Below, piece after piece: positions 1 to 7,418 of a stretch of 41,982 nt of DNA (position 1 is its first letter; every line of letters starts with the position of its first letter). Both the position numbers and the translations under genes were made by a program. Below the pieces are notes generated by a model, which did not search any database, was not told the origin of the DNA, and was given only the letters and a program-made list of their open reading frames with translations. The stretch is from an uncultured Alphaproteobacteria bacterium (GTDB taxonomy: Bacteria > Pseudomonadota > Alphaproteobacteria > CAAHEQ01 > UBA3637), in the NCBI GenBank assembly GCA_905236245.1, contig CAJOPC010000002.1, forward strand, positions 1-41,982. The letters run 5' to 3'.

Positions 1-2
1 AA

Positions 3-530
3 ATGTCAGTTAGAATTCGTTTAGCCCGCGGTGGTGCCAAAAAGCGCCCTGTGCATAAAATTGTCGTGGCAGACAAACGCTGCCGTCGCGATGGACGGTT
101 TATTGAAGAATTGGGATTTTATAATCCTCTTCTTCCAAAGGATAGCCCAGACGCATTGCGTGTAAACGTTGAAGCCGCCAAAAAGTGGATGGCTCAAGGT
201 GCTGAAATCACAGAACGTGTGCAAAAATTATTTGCAATCATTGGTATTTGTGAAAAACCAGCTATTCGTGAAACACCGAAAAAGTCTGCACCAAAAGAAA
301 AAGCTCAAGAACGCATGAAGGCTGCTGCTGAAGCTGCTGCCGCTGCGGAAGAAGCTGCTTTGAAGGCTGCAGAGGAAGAAGCTGCTGCTAAGGCTGCCGC
401 TGAAGAAGCTGCTAAGCAAGCTGCCGAACAACCTGCAGAACCTGTCGCCGAAGCTCCAGCTGCCGAACCAGCTCCTGCCGCTGAAGCTGCACCAGCAGAA
501 CAACCGGCTGAAGAACCAAAAGCTGAATAA
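3..530 (+). CDS. rpsP: 30S ribosomal protein S16 with long Ala/Glu tail
   Basis: Small-subunit ribosomal protein that binds 16S rRNA and helps 30S assembly. The N-terminal 80 or so residues are a typical S16, starting MSVRIRLARGGAKKRP and including the RDGRFIEELGFYNP segment. S16 is usually 80-110 residues; this one is 175, because from about residue 95 it carries a low-complexity Ala/Glu/Lys/Pro tail made largely of GCT/GCC and GAA codons. Alphaproteobacterial S16 proteins often have such tails, but this is a long one. The start lies two bases from the window edge, so its ribosome binding site is not visible. It is the first visible gene of an rpsP-rimM-trmD-rplS operon, a widely conserved order. 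The stop overlaps the AAGGA that serves rimM. Confidence 0.97.
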   Translation: MSVRIRLARGGAKKRPVHKIVVADKRCRRDGRFIEELGFYNPLLPKDSPDALRVNVEAAKKWMAQGAEITERVQKLFAIIGICEKPAIRETPKKSAPKEKAQERMKAAAEAAAAAEEAALKAAEEEAAAKAAAEEAAKQAAEQPAEPVAEAPAAEPAPAAEAAPAEQPAEEPKAE

Positions 531-539
531 GGATTCAAA

Positions 540-1046
540 ATGACCCTAATTGCTGTCGGAAAAATTGTAAATGTGCACGGAATTAAAGGCGTGGTGAAAA
601 TCAAGCCATATCTCGTGCATGGCAAAAATTTGCCACAATTTAATCCGTTGACAGACAAGACGGGCAAAAAAAGTTTTGAGGTTTCTATTTCAGGCACACA
701 AGGCGAATGCTTGTTGGCGAATTTAAAAGGAATTACCACACGTGAAGTGGCAGAACAATTTAAAGGTTTGGAACTTTATGCCGATCGCAATAAATTGCCC
801 AAGATTGAAAACAATGAATTTTATTGTTGTGATTTGGAGGGTATGAAAGTTGTGAAGGACGGATCCGAATTTGGTAAAGTTGTTTCTGTGATGAACTTTG
901 GTGCGGGTGATATCTTGGAAATTCAAACAATGAAGGGCAAAAGATTGGATTTTGCGTTTTCTAAAAAGACTTTTCCTCGTGTTGATACCGAGAAAAAGGA
1001 ATTGGAGATCGTTATCCCCGATGGCATGGAGGAAGTTGTAAAATGA
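540..1046 (+). CDS. rimM: 16S rRNA processing protein RimM
   Basis: Ribosome maturation factor that binds S19 and helps the 30S head mature. The 168 residues match the family: an N-terminal RimM barrel beginning LIAVGKIVNVHGIKGVVKI and a C-terminal PRC-barrel-like half (GSEFGKVVSVMNFGAGDILEI). The C-terminal part ends in the usual IVIPDGMEEVV-type segment. The start follows an AAGGA that overlaps the rpsP stop. The stop overlaps the trmD start in an ATGA, which suggests translational coupling. Position between rpsP and trmD is classical. Confidence 0.95.
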   Translation: MTLIAVGKIVNVHGIKGVVKIKPYLVHGKNLPQFNPLTDKTGKKSFEVSISGTQGECLLANLKGITTREVAEQFKGLELYADRNKLPKIENNEFYCCDLEGMKVVKDGSEFGKVVSVMNFGAGDILEIQTMKGKRLDFAFSKKTFPRVDTEKKELEIVIPDGMEEVVK

Positions 1047-1741
1047 AAGCAAACATTTTAACTCTTTATCCTGAAATGTTCCCGGGTCCGCTCGCTTATT
1101 CATTGGTTGGCAAAGCGTTGGCTGAGAAAAAATGGGAAATGAACATCGTGAATATCCGTGATTTTTCGGACAATAATTATAAATCCGTGGATGACACACC
1201 GTTTGGTGGTGGCGCAGGCATGGTGATGTTGCCGGAGGTTTTGGATAAAGCTTTAACCGCTGTTCATAAAAATGGTCCGATTTACTACCTGTCCCCACGC
1301 GGCGAAGTGTTCAATCAACAAATTGCCGCCGATTGGGCAAAGCAACCTGAGATGACTTTTATCTGCGGTCGCTTTGAAGGCGTAGATCAACGTGTGTTGG
1401 ATAAATGGAATGTGCAAGAAGTCAGTATCGGTGATTGCGTTTTGTCTGGAGGCGAATTGGCTTTGATGACAATGTTGGACGCAACCGTCCGATTGATTGA
1501 TGGCGTGCTTGGAAATGCCGACTCTTTAAACGAGGAAAGTTTTTCCAATGGCTTGTTGGAATATCCACAATATACAAAGCCTCAAAATTGGCAAGGCAGA
1601 GAGGTGCCGGAAGTTTTACTTTCGGGGCATCATGCCAAAATTGCTGAATGGCGCAAAGCCGAATCCGAACAATTAACTAAGGCAAGACGGCCGGACTTGT
1701 ATGAAAAATATCTGGCCAACAATGAGAAGAAAGGAAAATAA
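1043..1741 (+). CDS. trmD: tRNA (guanine37-N1)-methyltransferase
   Basis: Methylates G37 next to the anticodon with S-adenosylmethionine, preventing +1 frameshifts. SPOUT knot-fold signatures are visible: [12 protein letters not shown] near residue 55, [24 protein letters not shown] and the SAM-loop [13 protein letters not shown]. The length of 232 residues is normal. The ATG lies inside the rimM stop (ATGA overlap). Only one base separates its stop from the rplS start, so the two are probably co-translated. Confidence 0.97.
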   Translation: MKANILTLYPEMFPGPLAYSLVGKALAEKKWEMNIVNIRDFSDNNYKSVDDTPFGGGAGMVMLPEVLDKALTAVHKNGPIYYLSPRGEVFNQQIAADWAKQPEMTFICGRFEGVDQRVLDKWNVQEVSIGDCVLSGGELALMTMLDATVRLIDGVLGNADSLNEESFSNGLLEYPQYTKPQNWQGREVPEVLLSGHHAKIAEWRKAESEQLTKARRPDLYEKYLANNEKKGK

Positions 1742-1742
1742 C

Positions 1743-2114
1743 ATGAGTAAAAAAATCATTGAAGATTTGAAGGCCGAGCAAATTGCAAAGCTGAACAAAA
1801 AAATTCCTGAATTCAAAGCCGGTGACACAGTGCGTGTTGTGGTAAGAATTGTGGAAGAAAAAAATACCCGTAATCAGGCATATGAAGGCGTTGTGATTGC
1901 CCGTCATAATGATGGATCCAATTCCACCTTTACAGTGCGTAAGATTTCCTTTGGTGAAGGTGTGGAACGTGTGTTCCCGCTCTATTCCCCAAATGTTGTG
2001 GAAATCAAGGTGACACGTCGTGGTGTCGTGAACCGTGGTAAGCTGTATTACCTACGCAAATTGTTTGGTAAGAAAGCCCGTATTACGGAAGATACAAACA
2101 AATCCGCCGAATAA
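1743..2114 (+). CDS. rplS: 50S ribosomal protein L19
   Basis: Large-subunit protein at the 30S/50S interface. The 123 residues carry the L19 core: [55 protein letters not shown] and [23 protein letters not shown]. An in-frame ATG exists 42 bases upstream inside trmD, but MSKKIIEDL at this start aligns with the family and has GAAAGGAAA just ahead. It is the last gene of the operon and is followed by a strong hairpin terminator. Confidence 0.96.
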   Translation: MSKKIIEDLKAEQIAKLNKKIPEFKAGDTVRVVVRIVEEKNTRNQAYEGVVIARHNDGSNSTFTVRKISFGEGVERVFPLYSPNVVEIKVTRRGVVNRGKLYYLRKLFGKKARITEDTNKSAE

Positions 2115-2131
2115 GGTGGGAATGCAAGGCT

Positions 2132-2167
2132 AAAACCCTCGAAGTGTATTCTTCGGGGGTTTTATTT
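2132..2167 (+). terminator. Rho-independent terminator of the rpsP-rplS operon
   Basis: A 13-bp stem (AAAACCCTCGAAG at 2132-2144 with CTTCGGGGGTTTT at 2151-2163, one T-G wobble) closes a 6-base loop and runs into a T-rich tract. It lies 17 bases after the rplS stop. Confidence 0.9.
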
Positions 2168-2194
2168 GACAAAAATACCCGGATATGATAGAAC
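2166..2194 (+). promoter_or_regulatory. Possible promoter of the metallopeptidase gene
   Basis: A perfect TTGACA at 2166-2171 overlaps the T-tract of the preceding terminator. With a 17-base spacer the -10 would be TAGAAC (2189-2194), a weak match. A better-looking TATGAT (2184-2189) is only 12 bases away. The -35 is convincing and the -10 is uncertain. The ribosome site AAAGGA lies at about 2216-2221. Confidence 0.4.
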
Positions 2195-2227
2195 CTTTCT
2201 TATCTGAATATAAAGAAAGGATTTAGC

Positions 2228-4492
2228 ATGGAAAAGAACTTTATTTTTGCAACTACTGAAGCAGATTTAGAAGATGAGAAATTAGAAGAAGAGAAAAAAA
2301 GATTGCGAGCTGAATTCCCTATGGCGGCAGAACTACTTTTTCCTGAAATACAAGATTTTATTAAGGAGGTTTTGGCGGCGGCAAAGGCTGAACATGAGAA
2401 GTTGATGGAAGATCCTCAATACAAGGAGATATGGGAAGAATTGGAGCGCCAAGAAAAAGATGCGGAAGAATTGATCCGCTCCGGCAATTTAATGGATCCT
2501 GAATGGATTCGTGAACATATAGACATTATTACAGATGATGAAGCTGTAAAAAACGAAGTTTATCAGTGGTTAAATGATTATGTGAAAACGCCCGAAGGGC
2601 AGGCAAATTTGGCTCGTGCGCTTGTTAATGAAGAGGGTGCTCATGATAATAAAATGGAGATTGAGTTTGGAACGACGGAATCGTTGAATGGAGCAGGCGG
2701 ATGGGCGAATGCAGGAGCAAGCCATGTTCAACTGAGTTTAGATTCGCGGAAAGAAAATATGGGAAAATGGGTGAAAGATAGGGCCCTTCCTCACGAGGTG
2801 CGGCATGTTGGCCAGCAAGAAATTCCCGATTTGTCCCCAAGGGAATATGCACTATATCAAGGATTGATAATAGAGGCCGATGCACGATTGACGGAATTTT
2901 CGGATGGTATATCGGAAGGACGAAATCTAGAGCATGAAGGCTATCGTGGGTTACAGGAGGATTTTGAGGCCGTTCTAAAAGATTTGAAGTTAGATACTTT
3001 GTTGTTGGGAGAAAACATCGAAACATGGGAAGATTTCTATCAATTAAAAGAGACAAATCGACCTTTTTATAATCGTATTTTAGGCCGAATAAAGGAGCGA
3101 GAGTTTATTGAGACTTTAAACTATTTAGGGAGAACGCCTTTATATCAAGAGCAAGCAGATTTCGATCGCACAAGCAAAGGATCTGGCAACTTGTTGGGAT
3201 TAAGATCTTGGTGTAAGGAAATGTGTGTACGGCATGGCATGCGATTCAACGTTGTTTGGCCAGAGATTGAAGCAATGGCCACTGGTCGAAAAGAGATACC
3301 CGGAATGGAAGGATGTTTTGACAAAGAAGGTAATCTGACAGAATTTGCAAGGCGTATTCAAAGCAATTTGCAACGTGAAATTGATATAGGTTGGGCTAAC
3401 TTTGAAGTGGTTCGGGATAGTAATGGGGCAATTCAGTCTGGTTGCGCGGTATCCAGTAATGGAGACGTTACAAAGGGGGCATATGACAAATGGGGTAGAA
3501 CTGTCATGGAGGCACCCTGTGAGGGGAAATATGTGCGTTGGCGACGAGATCGAGACGAACATGGCAATTTAAGAGTGGCTTTTCAGCATTCCGATGGCAA
3601 GTGGAACGAAGATGTAGGAGACACCTTTACAGGGAGCTTTGAACGCAGTGACGGAACCATAGAATATTTTGTAAATGGAAAATTGGATCATGTTGAAATC
3701 GATGGAAAAGTTTACACAGAAACATGGAGTGGAGACTCCGTTTCCAGGTATGACGAAGCAGGAAACTTAGTTTATTCTGCCTCTTGTAAAGATGATTATA
3801 AAAATGAAACTTGGTATTGGCCAAATGGTAATCCTAAGCAGGGTTTGGTTTTTAAAGGCGGCCAGGAAGTTCAGCGCAGAGAATATTACGAAAATGGTCA
3901 ACAGATGATTATACAAACACCTCAAAGCTTTTATTATTTTCGTGAAAATGGAGAATTAGCTGAGGCTAGATTAAACAAAACAGACGGAAGATATTTCGAC
4001 TTCGAATTTGATTCAAATAAAGTGCGTCGGATGAGGGTTTGTGATGAAAAAGGAGAGACGCTTGTTTGTGATGATTATCAAGATGGAATATTAATCTCTC
4101 ATTACGCTAGGGTAAATGGGGAAATTGTTTATGCTACGAAAGAAGAGTTAGCGCAGATGCAGCAAACAAAAGCACAGGATGTTCAGACAATACTTAACAA
4201 TATTGGCTTAAAATTTTTCCCTCAACAACAAAACAAAACGGACTTTTCTTCTCAGGAAAAGCAAATGAGCAAGCCCTATCTCGGCCAATATCCGGGAGGC
4301 ATGGATGATGCGCTTGCGGCGGCTTGCGTATCGCATGAAGATCGGCAATTGCTTGGGGCGGCACGTAGTCGTGCCGCCAGGAGTGCGGCAAAGCCTTACT
4401 TTGGTCGTCGGCCGGGAGGCATTGATGATGCTATTGCTTTTGGGGATCAAAAAACGAGAACACAAAATAGGCCGACGCGCAAGCGGAAATAA
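2228..4492 (+). CDS. Predicted zinc metallopeptidase with MORN-like repeats
   Basis: I do not recognise a named gene. The 754-residue protein has a charged, helical N-terminus (residues 10-115, rich in E/K) and then a candidate gluzincin site. H189-E190-V-R-H193 is an HExxH motif, and E216 in GLIIEADAR, 22 residues later, is a plausible third zinc ligand. This pattern resembles putative metallopeptidases of the DUF6782 type; that assignment is from memory and tentative. Residues of about 400-650 are rich in short G/N/D-Y/W strands such as RYDEAGNLVY, YWPNGNPKQG and YYENGQQM, resembling MORN-variant repeats. The C-terminus repeats KPYxGxxPGGxDDAxA twice (682-697, 722-737) and ends very basic (RKRK). 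There is no signal peptide or membrane segment. Start: AAAGGA seven bases before ATG. It may be an effector or a cell-surface modifier; the substrate is unknown. Confidence 0.75.
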   Translation: MEKNFIFATTEADLEDEKLEEEKKRLRAEFPMAAELLFPEIQDFIKEVLAAAKAEHEKLMEDPQYKEIWEELERQEKDAEELIRSGNLMDPEWIREHIDIITDDEAVKNEVYQWLNDYVKTPEGQANLARALVNEEGAHDNKMEIEFGTTESLNGAGGWANAGASHVQLSLDSRKENMGKWVKDRALPHEVRHVGQQEIPDLSPREYALYQGLIIEADARLTEFSDGISEGRNLEHEGYRGLQEDFEAVLKDLKLDTLLLGENIETWEDFYQLKETNRPFYNRILGRIKEREFIETLNYLGRTPLYQEQADFDRTSKGSGNLLGLRSWCKEMCVRHGMRFNVVWPEIEAMATGRKEIPGMEGCFDKEGNLTEFARRIQSNLQREIDIGWANFEVVRDSNGAIQSGCAVSSNGDVTKGAYDKWGRTVMEAPCEGKYVRWRRDRDEHGNLRVAFQHSDGKWNEDVGDTFTGSFERSDGTIEYFVNGKLDHVEIDGKVYTETWSGDSVSRYDEAGNLVYSASCKDDYKNETWYWPNGNPKQGLVFKGGQEVQRREYYENGQQMIIQTPQSFYYFRENGELAEARLNKTDGRYFDFEFDSNKVRRMRVCDEKGETLVCDDYQDGILISHYARVNGEIVYATKEELAQMQQTKAQDVQTILNNIGLKFFPQQQNKTDFSSQEKQMSKPYLGQYPGGMDDALAAACVSHEDRQLLGAARSRAARSAAKPYFGRRPGGIDDAIAFGDQKTRTQNRPTRKRK
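4271..4438 (+). repeat. In-frame direct repeat coding KPYxGxxPGGxDDAxA
   Basis: Two related segments of about 48 bases, at 4271-4318 and 4391-4438, lie 120 bases apart at the 3' end of the metallopeptidase gene. Both contain CCGGGAGGCAT followed by GATGATGC. They encode KPYLGQYPGGMDDALA and KPYFGRRPGGIDDAIA, separated by an Ala/Arg-rich linker. Protein-level identity is higher than would be expected for a random pair, and third positions differ, so this looks like an old duplication under selection. Confidence 0.7.
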
Positions 4493-4605
4493 AAAAGGGT
4501 TTGTTTGGCGTTTTTATGAATCAAAAATTTCCTTGATTTTTAATACAATGATGGATAAACTAGAATACGTTAGTATGAAATAAATTTGTCAACGAAAGGA
4601 TTTTT

Positions 4606-4896
4606 ATGAAAAAGTTATTAATGATTTCTGCGGTGGCATTAGCTTTGTCTGGATGTTGTTCTCAAAAATTTACAGTTGTAGGAACAACGGTTCCGACAGT
4701 GCCAACATATACAGGTGTATCCCATTTTATCTTTTGGGGCTTAGGCCAATCTTTGACTGTTGATCCAAAGGAAATTTGTGGAAGCAAGGGAATTCGTTCC
4801 ATTGAAACACACATGACATTTATTGATGGCGTGGCAAACTCAATTACTTTTGGTATTTATGCCCCACGTAGTTATTCCGTTTATTGCAATCGCTAA
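4606..4896 (+). CDS. Bor/Iss-family lipoprotein
   Basis: A 96-residue lipoprotein with the layout of phage lambda Bor and E. coli Iss. The signal peptide ends in a lipobox LSGC, with Cys17 as the lipidation site. Mature-region matches to Bor as I remember it include FTV near the start, HFIFWGLGQSLTVDPKEICG (Bor: HHFFVSGIGQEKTVDAAKICG) and TFIDGVANSITFGIYAPRSYSVYC (Bor: TFVNGLLGFITLGIYTPLEARVYC). Bor and Iss are outer-membrane lipoproteins linked to serum resistance. The role here is not known. AAAGGA lies five bases before the ATG. No clear promoter was found; it may be transcribed from upstream. It sits between the metallopeptidase gene and a bidirectional terminator, with no phage genes nearby. 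Confidence 0.85.
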   Translation: MKKLLMISAVALALSGCCSQKFTVVGTTVPTVPTYTGVSHFIFWGLGQSLTVDPKEICGSKGIRSIETHMTFIDGVANSITFGIYAPRSYSVYCNR

Positions 4897-4913
4897 TGTT
4901 GTGTAAAATGATC

Positions 4914-4946
4914 AAAACAGCGCAAAAACTTGCGCTGTTTTTTTTA
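4914..4946. terminator. Bidirectional Rho-independent terminator
   Basis: A perfect 12-bp stem AAAACAGCGCAA (4914-4925) / TTGCGCTGTTTT (4930-4941) with a 4-base loop is followed by T's on the plus strand. The A-run on the left arm gives a U-tract on the minus strand. It serves the convergent Bor-like and Lon-like genes. Confidence 0.92.
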
Positions 4947-4953
4947 ATTAAAA

Positions 4954-7272
4954 TTATTTTGCTTTTTTAACTTTAGCGGTAAATTCCATAAGACGTTTTA
5001 AAAGCTTTTTCTTGAATTTTTCTTGAGAAAGCCCCGTCAAAATTTGCATGCCTTCATCGACATTGTCAACAGCCCATAAATGGAAGCGTTTTTCCGCGAT
5101 AGCACTTCGAACACGTTCATCCAGCATTAAAGATTGAACACCGGCCTTTGGAATAATAACGCCTTGATTGCCGGTAAGACCTTTTTGAACACAGACATCA
5201 AAATAGCCTTCGATTTTTTCATTGACGGCACCAACAGCCAAAACTTCACCTAACTGGTTAATGGCTCCGGTCACGGCGATGGCTTGATTTAAAGGGATAT
5301 CTGAAATAGCGGATAATAATGTGTAAAGTTCTGCCGTGCTAGCCGAATCTCCGTCTATTTCGTTATAAGATTGTTCCATCACCAAGCTGGCGTCAACAGG
5401 AAGCGGCATATCGCGTCCATAGGTTCCAGCCAAATACGCAGCCAAAATCAAAACGCCCTTGGTATGTAAAGCGCCACCCAAGGAAACTTCGCGCTCAATA
5501 TCGGTCACCTTTCCTTTGCCTAAACGAATTTGACATGTCACACGAGATGGACGACCAAATGAAAAGGCTCCATATTGATGAATAACTAAAGAGTTGAGTT
5601 GTCCAACCTTGAATCCATCTGTTTGAATTTGTAAAGTACCGTTTTTAATGGCGCGCATCATTTCTTCTTGTGGGGCGCCCAAGCGATAATATCGTTGCAC
5701 TAAAGCATGTTCCAAGTGTGCGGGCGAAACAACCTTTGCCCCGACGGTCCGTGCTTCAAAATCTGCTTCGCGCATTAAGTCATGGATATAGACAACATGC
5801 ATGGTAAGGCTGTTTTTATCCTGAGCGTGGCGCGCTGCTTTTTCCACCAAAATTTTTAATGTTGTTGGTGCAAAAGGCAATAGCTTTTCTTTGATTCGGA
5901 AATCCATCAATGCACCAATGTAAATTTTTTCTAAATCTGTTGTGCGTGTCGTTTTTTCCGTAAATTGAGCTTCCAATTTAAATAGTTGCACAAACTCGCT
6001 ATCCTTTGCACTTAAGGTATGATATATGTGTGCATCCCCAACCAAAATAATCTTGATGGATAAAGGAATTGGTGTTGGTTCTAACCCAACATTTGTGAAG
6101 ATACTATTTTCTTCGCCGGCATCCATTTTAATTTGTTTTGCAAAAAGGGCTCGCTTCAAAATAGGCCAAAGCATTGGATTGTCCAAAAATTCCTGCGCCT
6201 CTATCACCAAAACACCACCATTTGCCGTATGAAGTGCTCCTGGGCGAATCATGGAATGATCTGTTGTTAAAGTTGCTCCATAAGGAACACGCTCTATACG
6301 TCCCAATAAATGAGGAATCGTTGGACGGCCTAAATGAACAATGGGCATGCCTTCATTTGGATTGTGTGAAACAAAAGGATTGATGGCAAAACGAGCCCAA
6401 AACAAACGGAGTTGATCAATAGGAACAGATTTGTCGGGACAAAGAAATGCTAAATTGTCCAATAAATAATTTCTGGCATTGGTTAAGTAGGTATCAACTC
6501 CGGCAATTTGACCAAAATCTTTCCAAGTTTTTTTGAAAGAATCGTCTATAATTTTTTCCGCTAAATGGTGCTTCAATTTTGAAATGCGTTGGCATTGAAG
6601 CATTTGCCATTCTGGAGTTGACTTTAAAGCTTTCTCTAATCGCTCTTGTGCTTCCTTCATTTCGGTCAATATAAGTTTGCGGACTTTTAAAGGTAGCGTA
6701 TTAAATTGGTCTGGTGATAAAATTTGACCATCTTGCATTGGCGCAACAACTAAGCCGGAGGGGAGTCGATTTAATGTGACACACTCTGAGGCAACAAGTT
6801 TTTGCAATTTTTGAAAATAAGCTTCTCTTTCTGCAACAAACTCTTGTTCAATATGGGCCAATTCAATCTTGTAGGCTTCGTCATTAAAGGTATTGATTAA
6901 AGCTTGACGCATCTCCAAAATAGTTTGCGCGATGGTGTGCGCAAAAATCTTGCCTTGTCCTGCTGGAAAGGCCAACGGAAGCGGCCGGTTGAAATCATCA
7001 AAGTTGGCAACATAACACCAATCATTGGGTGCGGGCAAATCTTTGGCATATTGTTGCACAATTGTCAACGTCAAGGAAGTGCGTCCCACTCCCTTGGGAC
7101 CAATTGAAAAAATATGGTAACCGTTGGGTGGCATTTTAATACCAAAATTGATGGCGGAAATGGCACGATTTTGCCCCAAAATGTTTTGTTTTGGCTTGAT
7201 TCGGCGAATATCCGCAGTGGACAAGGTGCTAGCCCTGTATAAATCATCACCTTTGAGAACTTGAATGGTCAT
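4954..7272 (-). CDS. Lon-like ATP-dependent protease (YcbZ/LonH type)
   Basis: A 772-residue AAA+ protease of the Lon-related family to which E. coli YcbZ belongs; probably cytoplasmic protein quality control. The N-terminal half holds the ATPase: GPKGVGRTS at 58-66 in the Walker A position and ANGGVLVIEAQEFL in the Walker B position. The C-terminal protease domain has the Ser-Lys dyad in EIDGDSAST (Ser643) and GAVNEKIEGYF (Lys686). The 43-residue spacing equals that of E. coli Lon S679/K722. It lacks the N-terminal LAN domain of true Lon. Walker A has Arg where Lys is usual, which may be a family trait or may reduce ATP binding. The start ATG is preceded by GGGGG in GGGGGTTTTTATG. It is transcribed divergently from dnaN and ends at a shared terminator. 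Confidence 0.88.
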   Translation of the reverse strand: MTIQVLKGDDLYRASTLSTADIRRIKPKQNILGQNRAISAINFGIKMPPNGYHIFSIGPKGVGRTSLTLTIVQQYAKDLPAPNDWCYVANFDDFNRPLPLAFPAGQGKIFAHTIAQTILEMRQALINTFNDEAYKIELAHIEQEFVAEREAYFQKLQKLVASECVTLNRLPSGLVVAPMQDGQILSPDQFNTLPLKVRKLILTEMKEAQERLEKALKSTPEWQMLQCQRISKLKHHLAEKIIDDSFKKTWKDFGQIAGVDTYLTNARNYLLDNLAFLCPDKSVPIDQLRLFWARFAINPFVSHNPNEGMPIVHLGRPTIPHLLGRIERVPYGATLTTDHSMIRPGALHTANGGVLVIEAQEFLDNPMLWPILKRALFAKQIKMDAGEENSIFTNVGLEPTPIPLSIKIILVGDAHIYHTLSAKDSEFVQLFKLEAQFTEKTTRTTDLEKIYIGALMDFRIKEKLLPFAPTTLKILVEKAARHAQDKNSLTMHVVYIHDLMREADFEARTVGAKVVSPAHLEHALVQRYYRLGAPQEEMMRAIKNGTLQIQTDGFKVGQLNSLVIHQYGAFSFGRPSRVTCQIRLGKGKVTDIEREVSLGGALHTKGVLILAAYLAGTYGRDMPLPVDASLVMEQSYNEIDGDSASTAELYTLLSAISDIPLNQAIAVTGAINQLGEVLAVGAVNEKIEGYFDVCVQKGLTGNQGVIIPKAGVQSLMLDERVRSAIAEKRFHLWAVDNVDEGMQILTGLSQEKFKKKLLKRLMEFTAKVKKAK

Positions 7273-7293
7273 AAAAACCCCCTTTTTCAGACC

Positions 7294-7299
7294 ATTATA
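7294..7299 (-). promoter_or_regulatory. -10 box for the Lon-like gene
   Basis: A perfect TATAAT on the minus strand lies 22 bases upstream of the ATG. No recognisable -35 sits 16-18 bases above it, so this is a partial promoter call. Confidence 0.4.
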
Positions 7300-7373
7300 C
7301 GCGTTTTTTCCAAGAAAAAAAAGAAAAATTTAAAAAAGTGTTTTTTTAAGTGGTATTTTTCCCAAAAATAAGA

Positions 7374-7379
7374 TACAAT
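7374..7379 (+). promoter_or_regulatory. -10 box for dnaN operon
   Basis: TACAAT lies 40 bases ahead of the dnaN start, in the divergent region shared with the Lon-like gene. The expected -35 position reads TGGTAT, a poor match. No DnaA box (TTATCCACA-like) is visible in this 146-base intergenic stretch. Confidence 0.4.
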
Positions 7380-7418
7380 CAAACCATAAAAGAATCGGTA
7401 AAAGGAAAGGAACATATT

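Noticed and set aside
300-525. A DNA repeat or CRISPR-like array in rpsP
   Set aside because: The periodicity is codon-level (GCT/GCC/GAA) in a coding tail, with no constant repeat-spacer pattern.
723-1298. A 191-codon minus-strand frame across rimM and trmD
   Set aside because: Both genes under it are certain; the translation has no recognisable motif and no promoter.
4533-4549. TTGATT and TACAAT upstream of the Bor-like gene as a promoter
   Set aside because: The two boxes are only five bases apart, too close for a sigma-70 promoter.
7273-7418. Replication origin upstream of dnaN
   Set aside because: The stretch is AT-rich but short, with no DnaA-box-like 9-mers; it reads as two divergent promoters.
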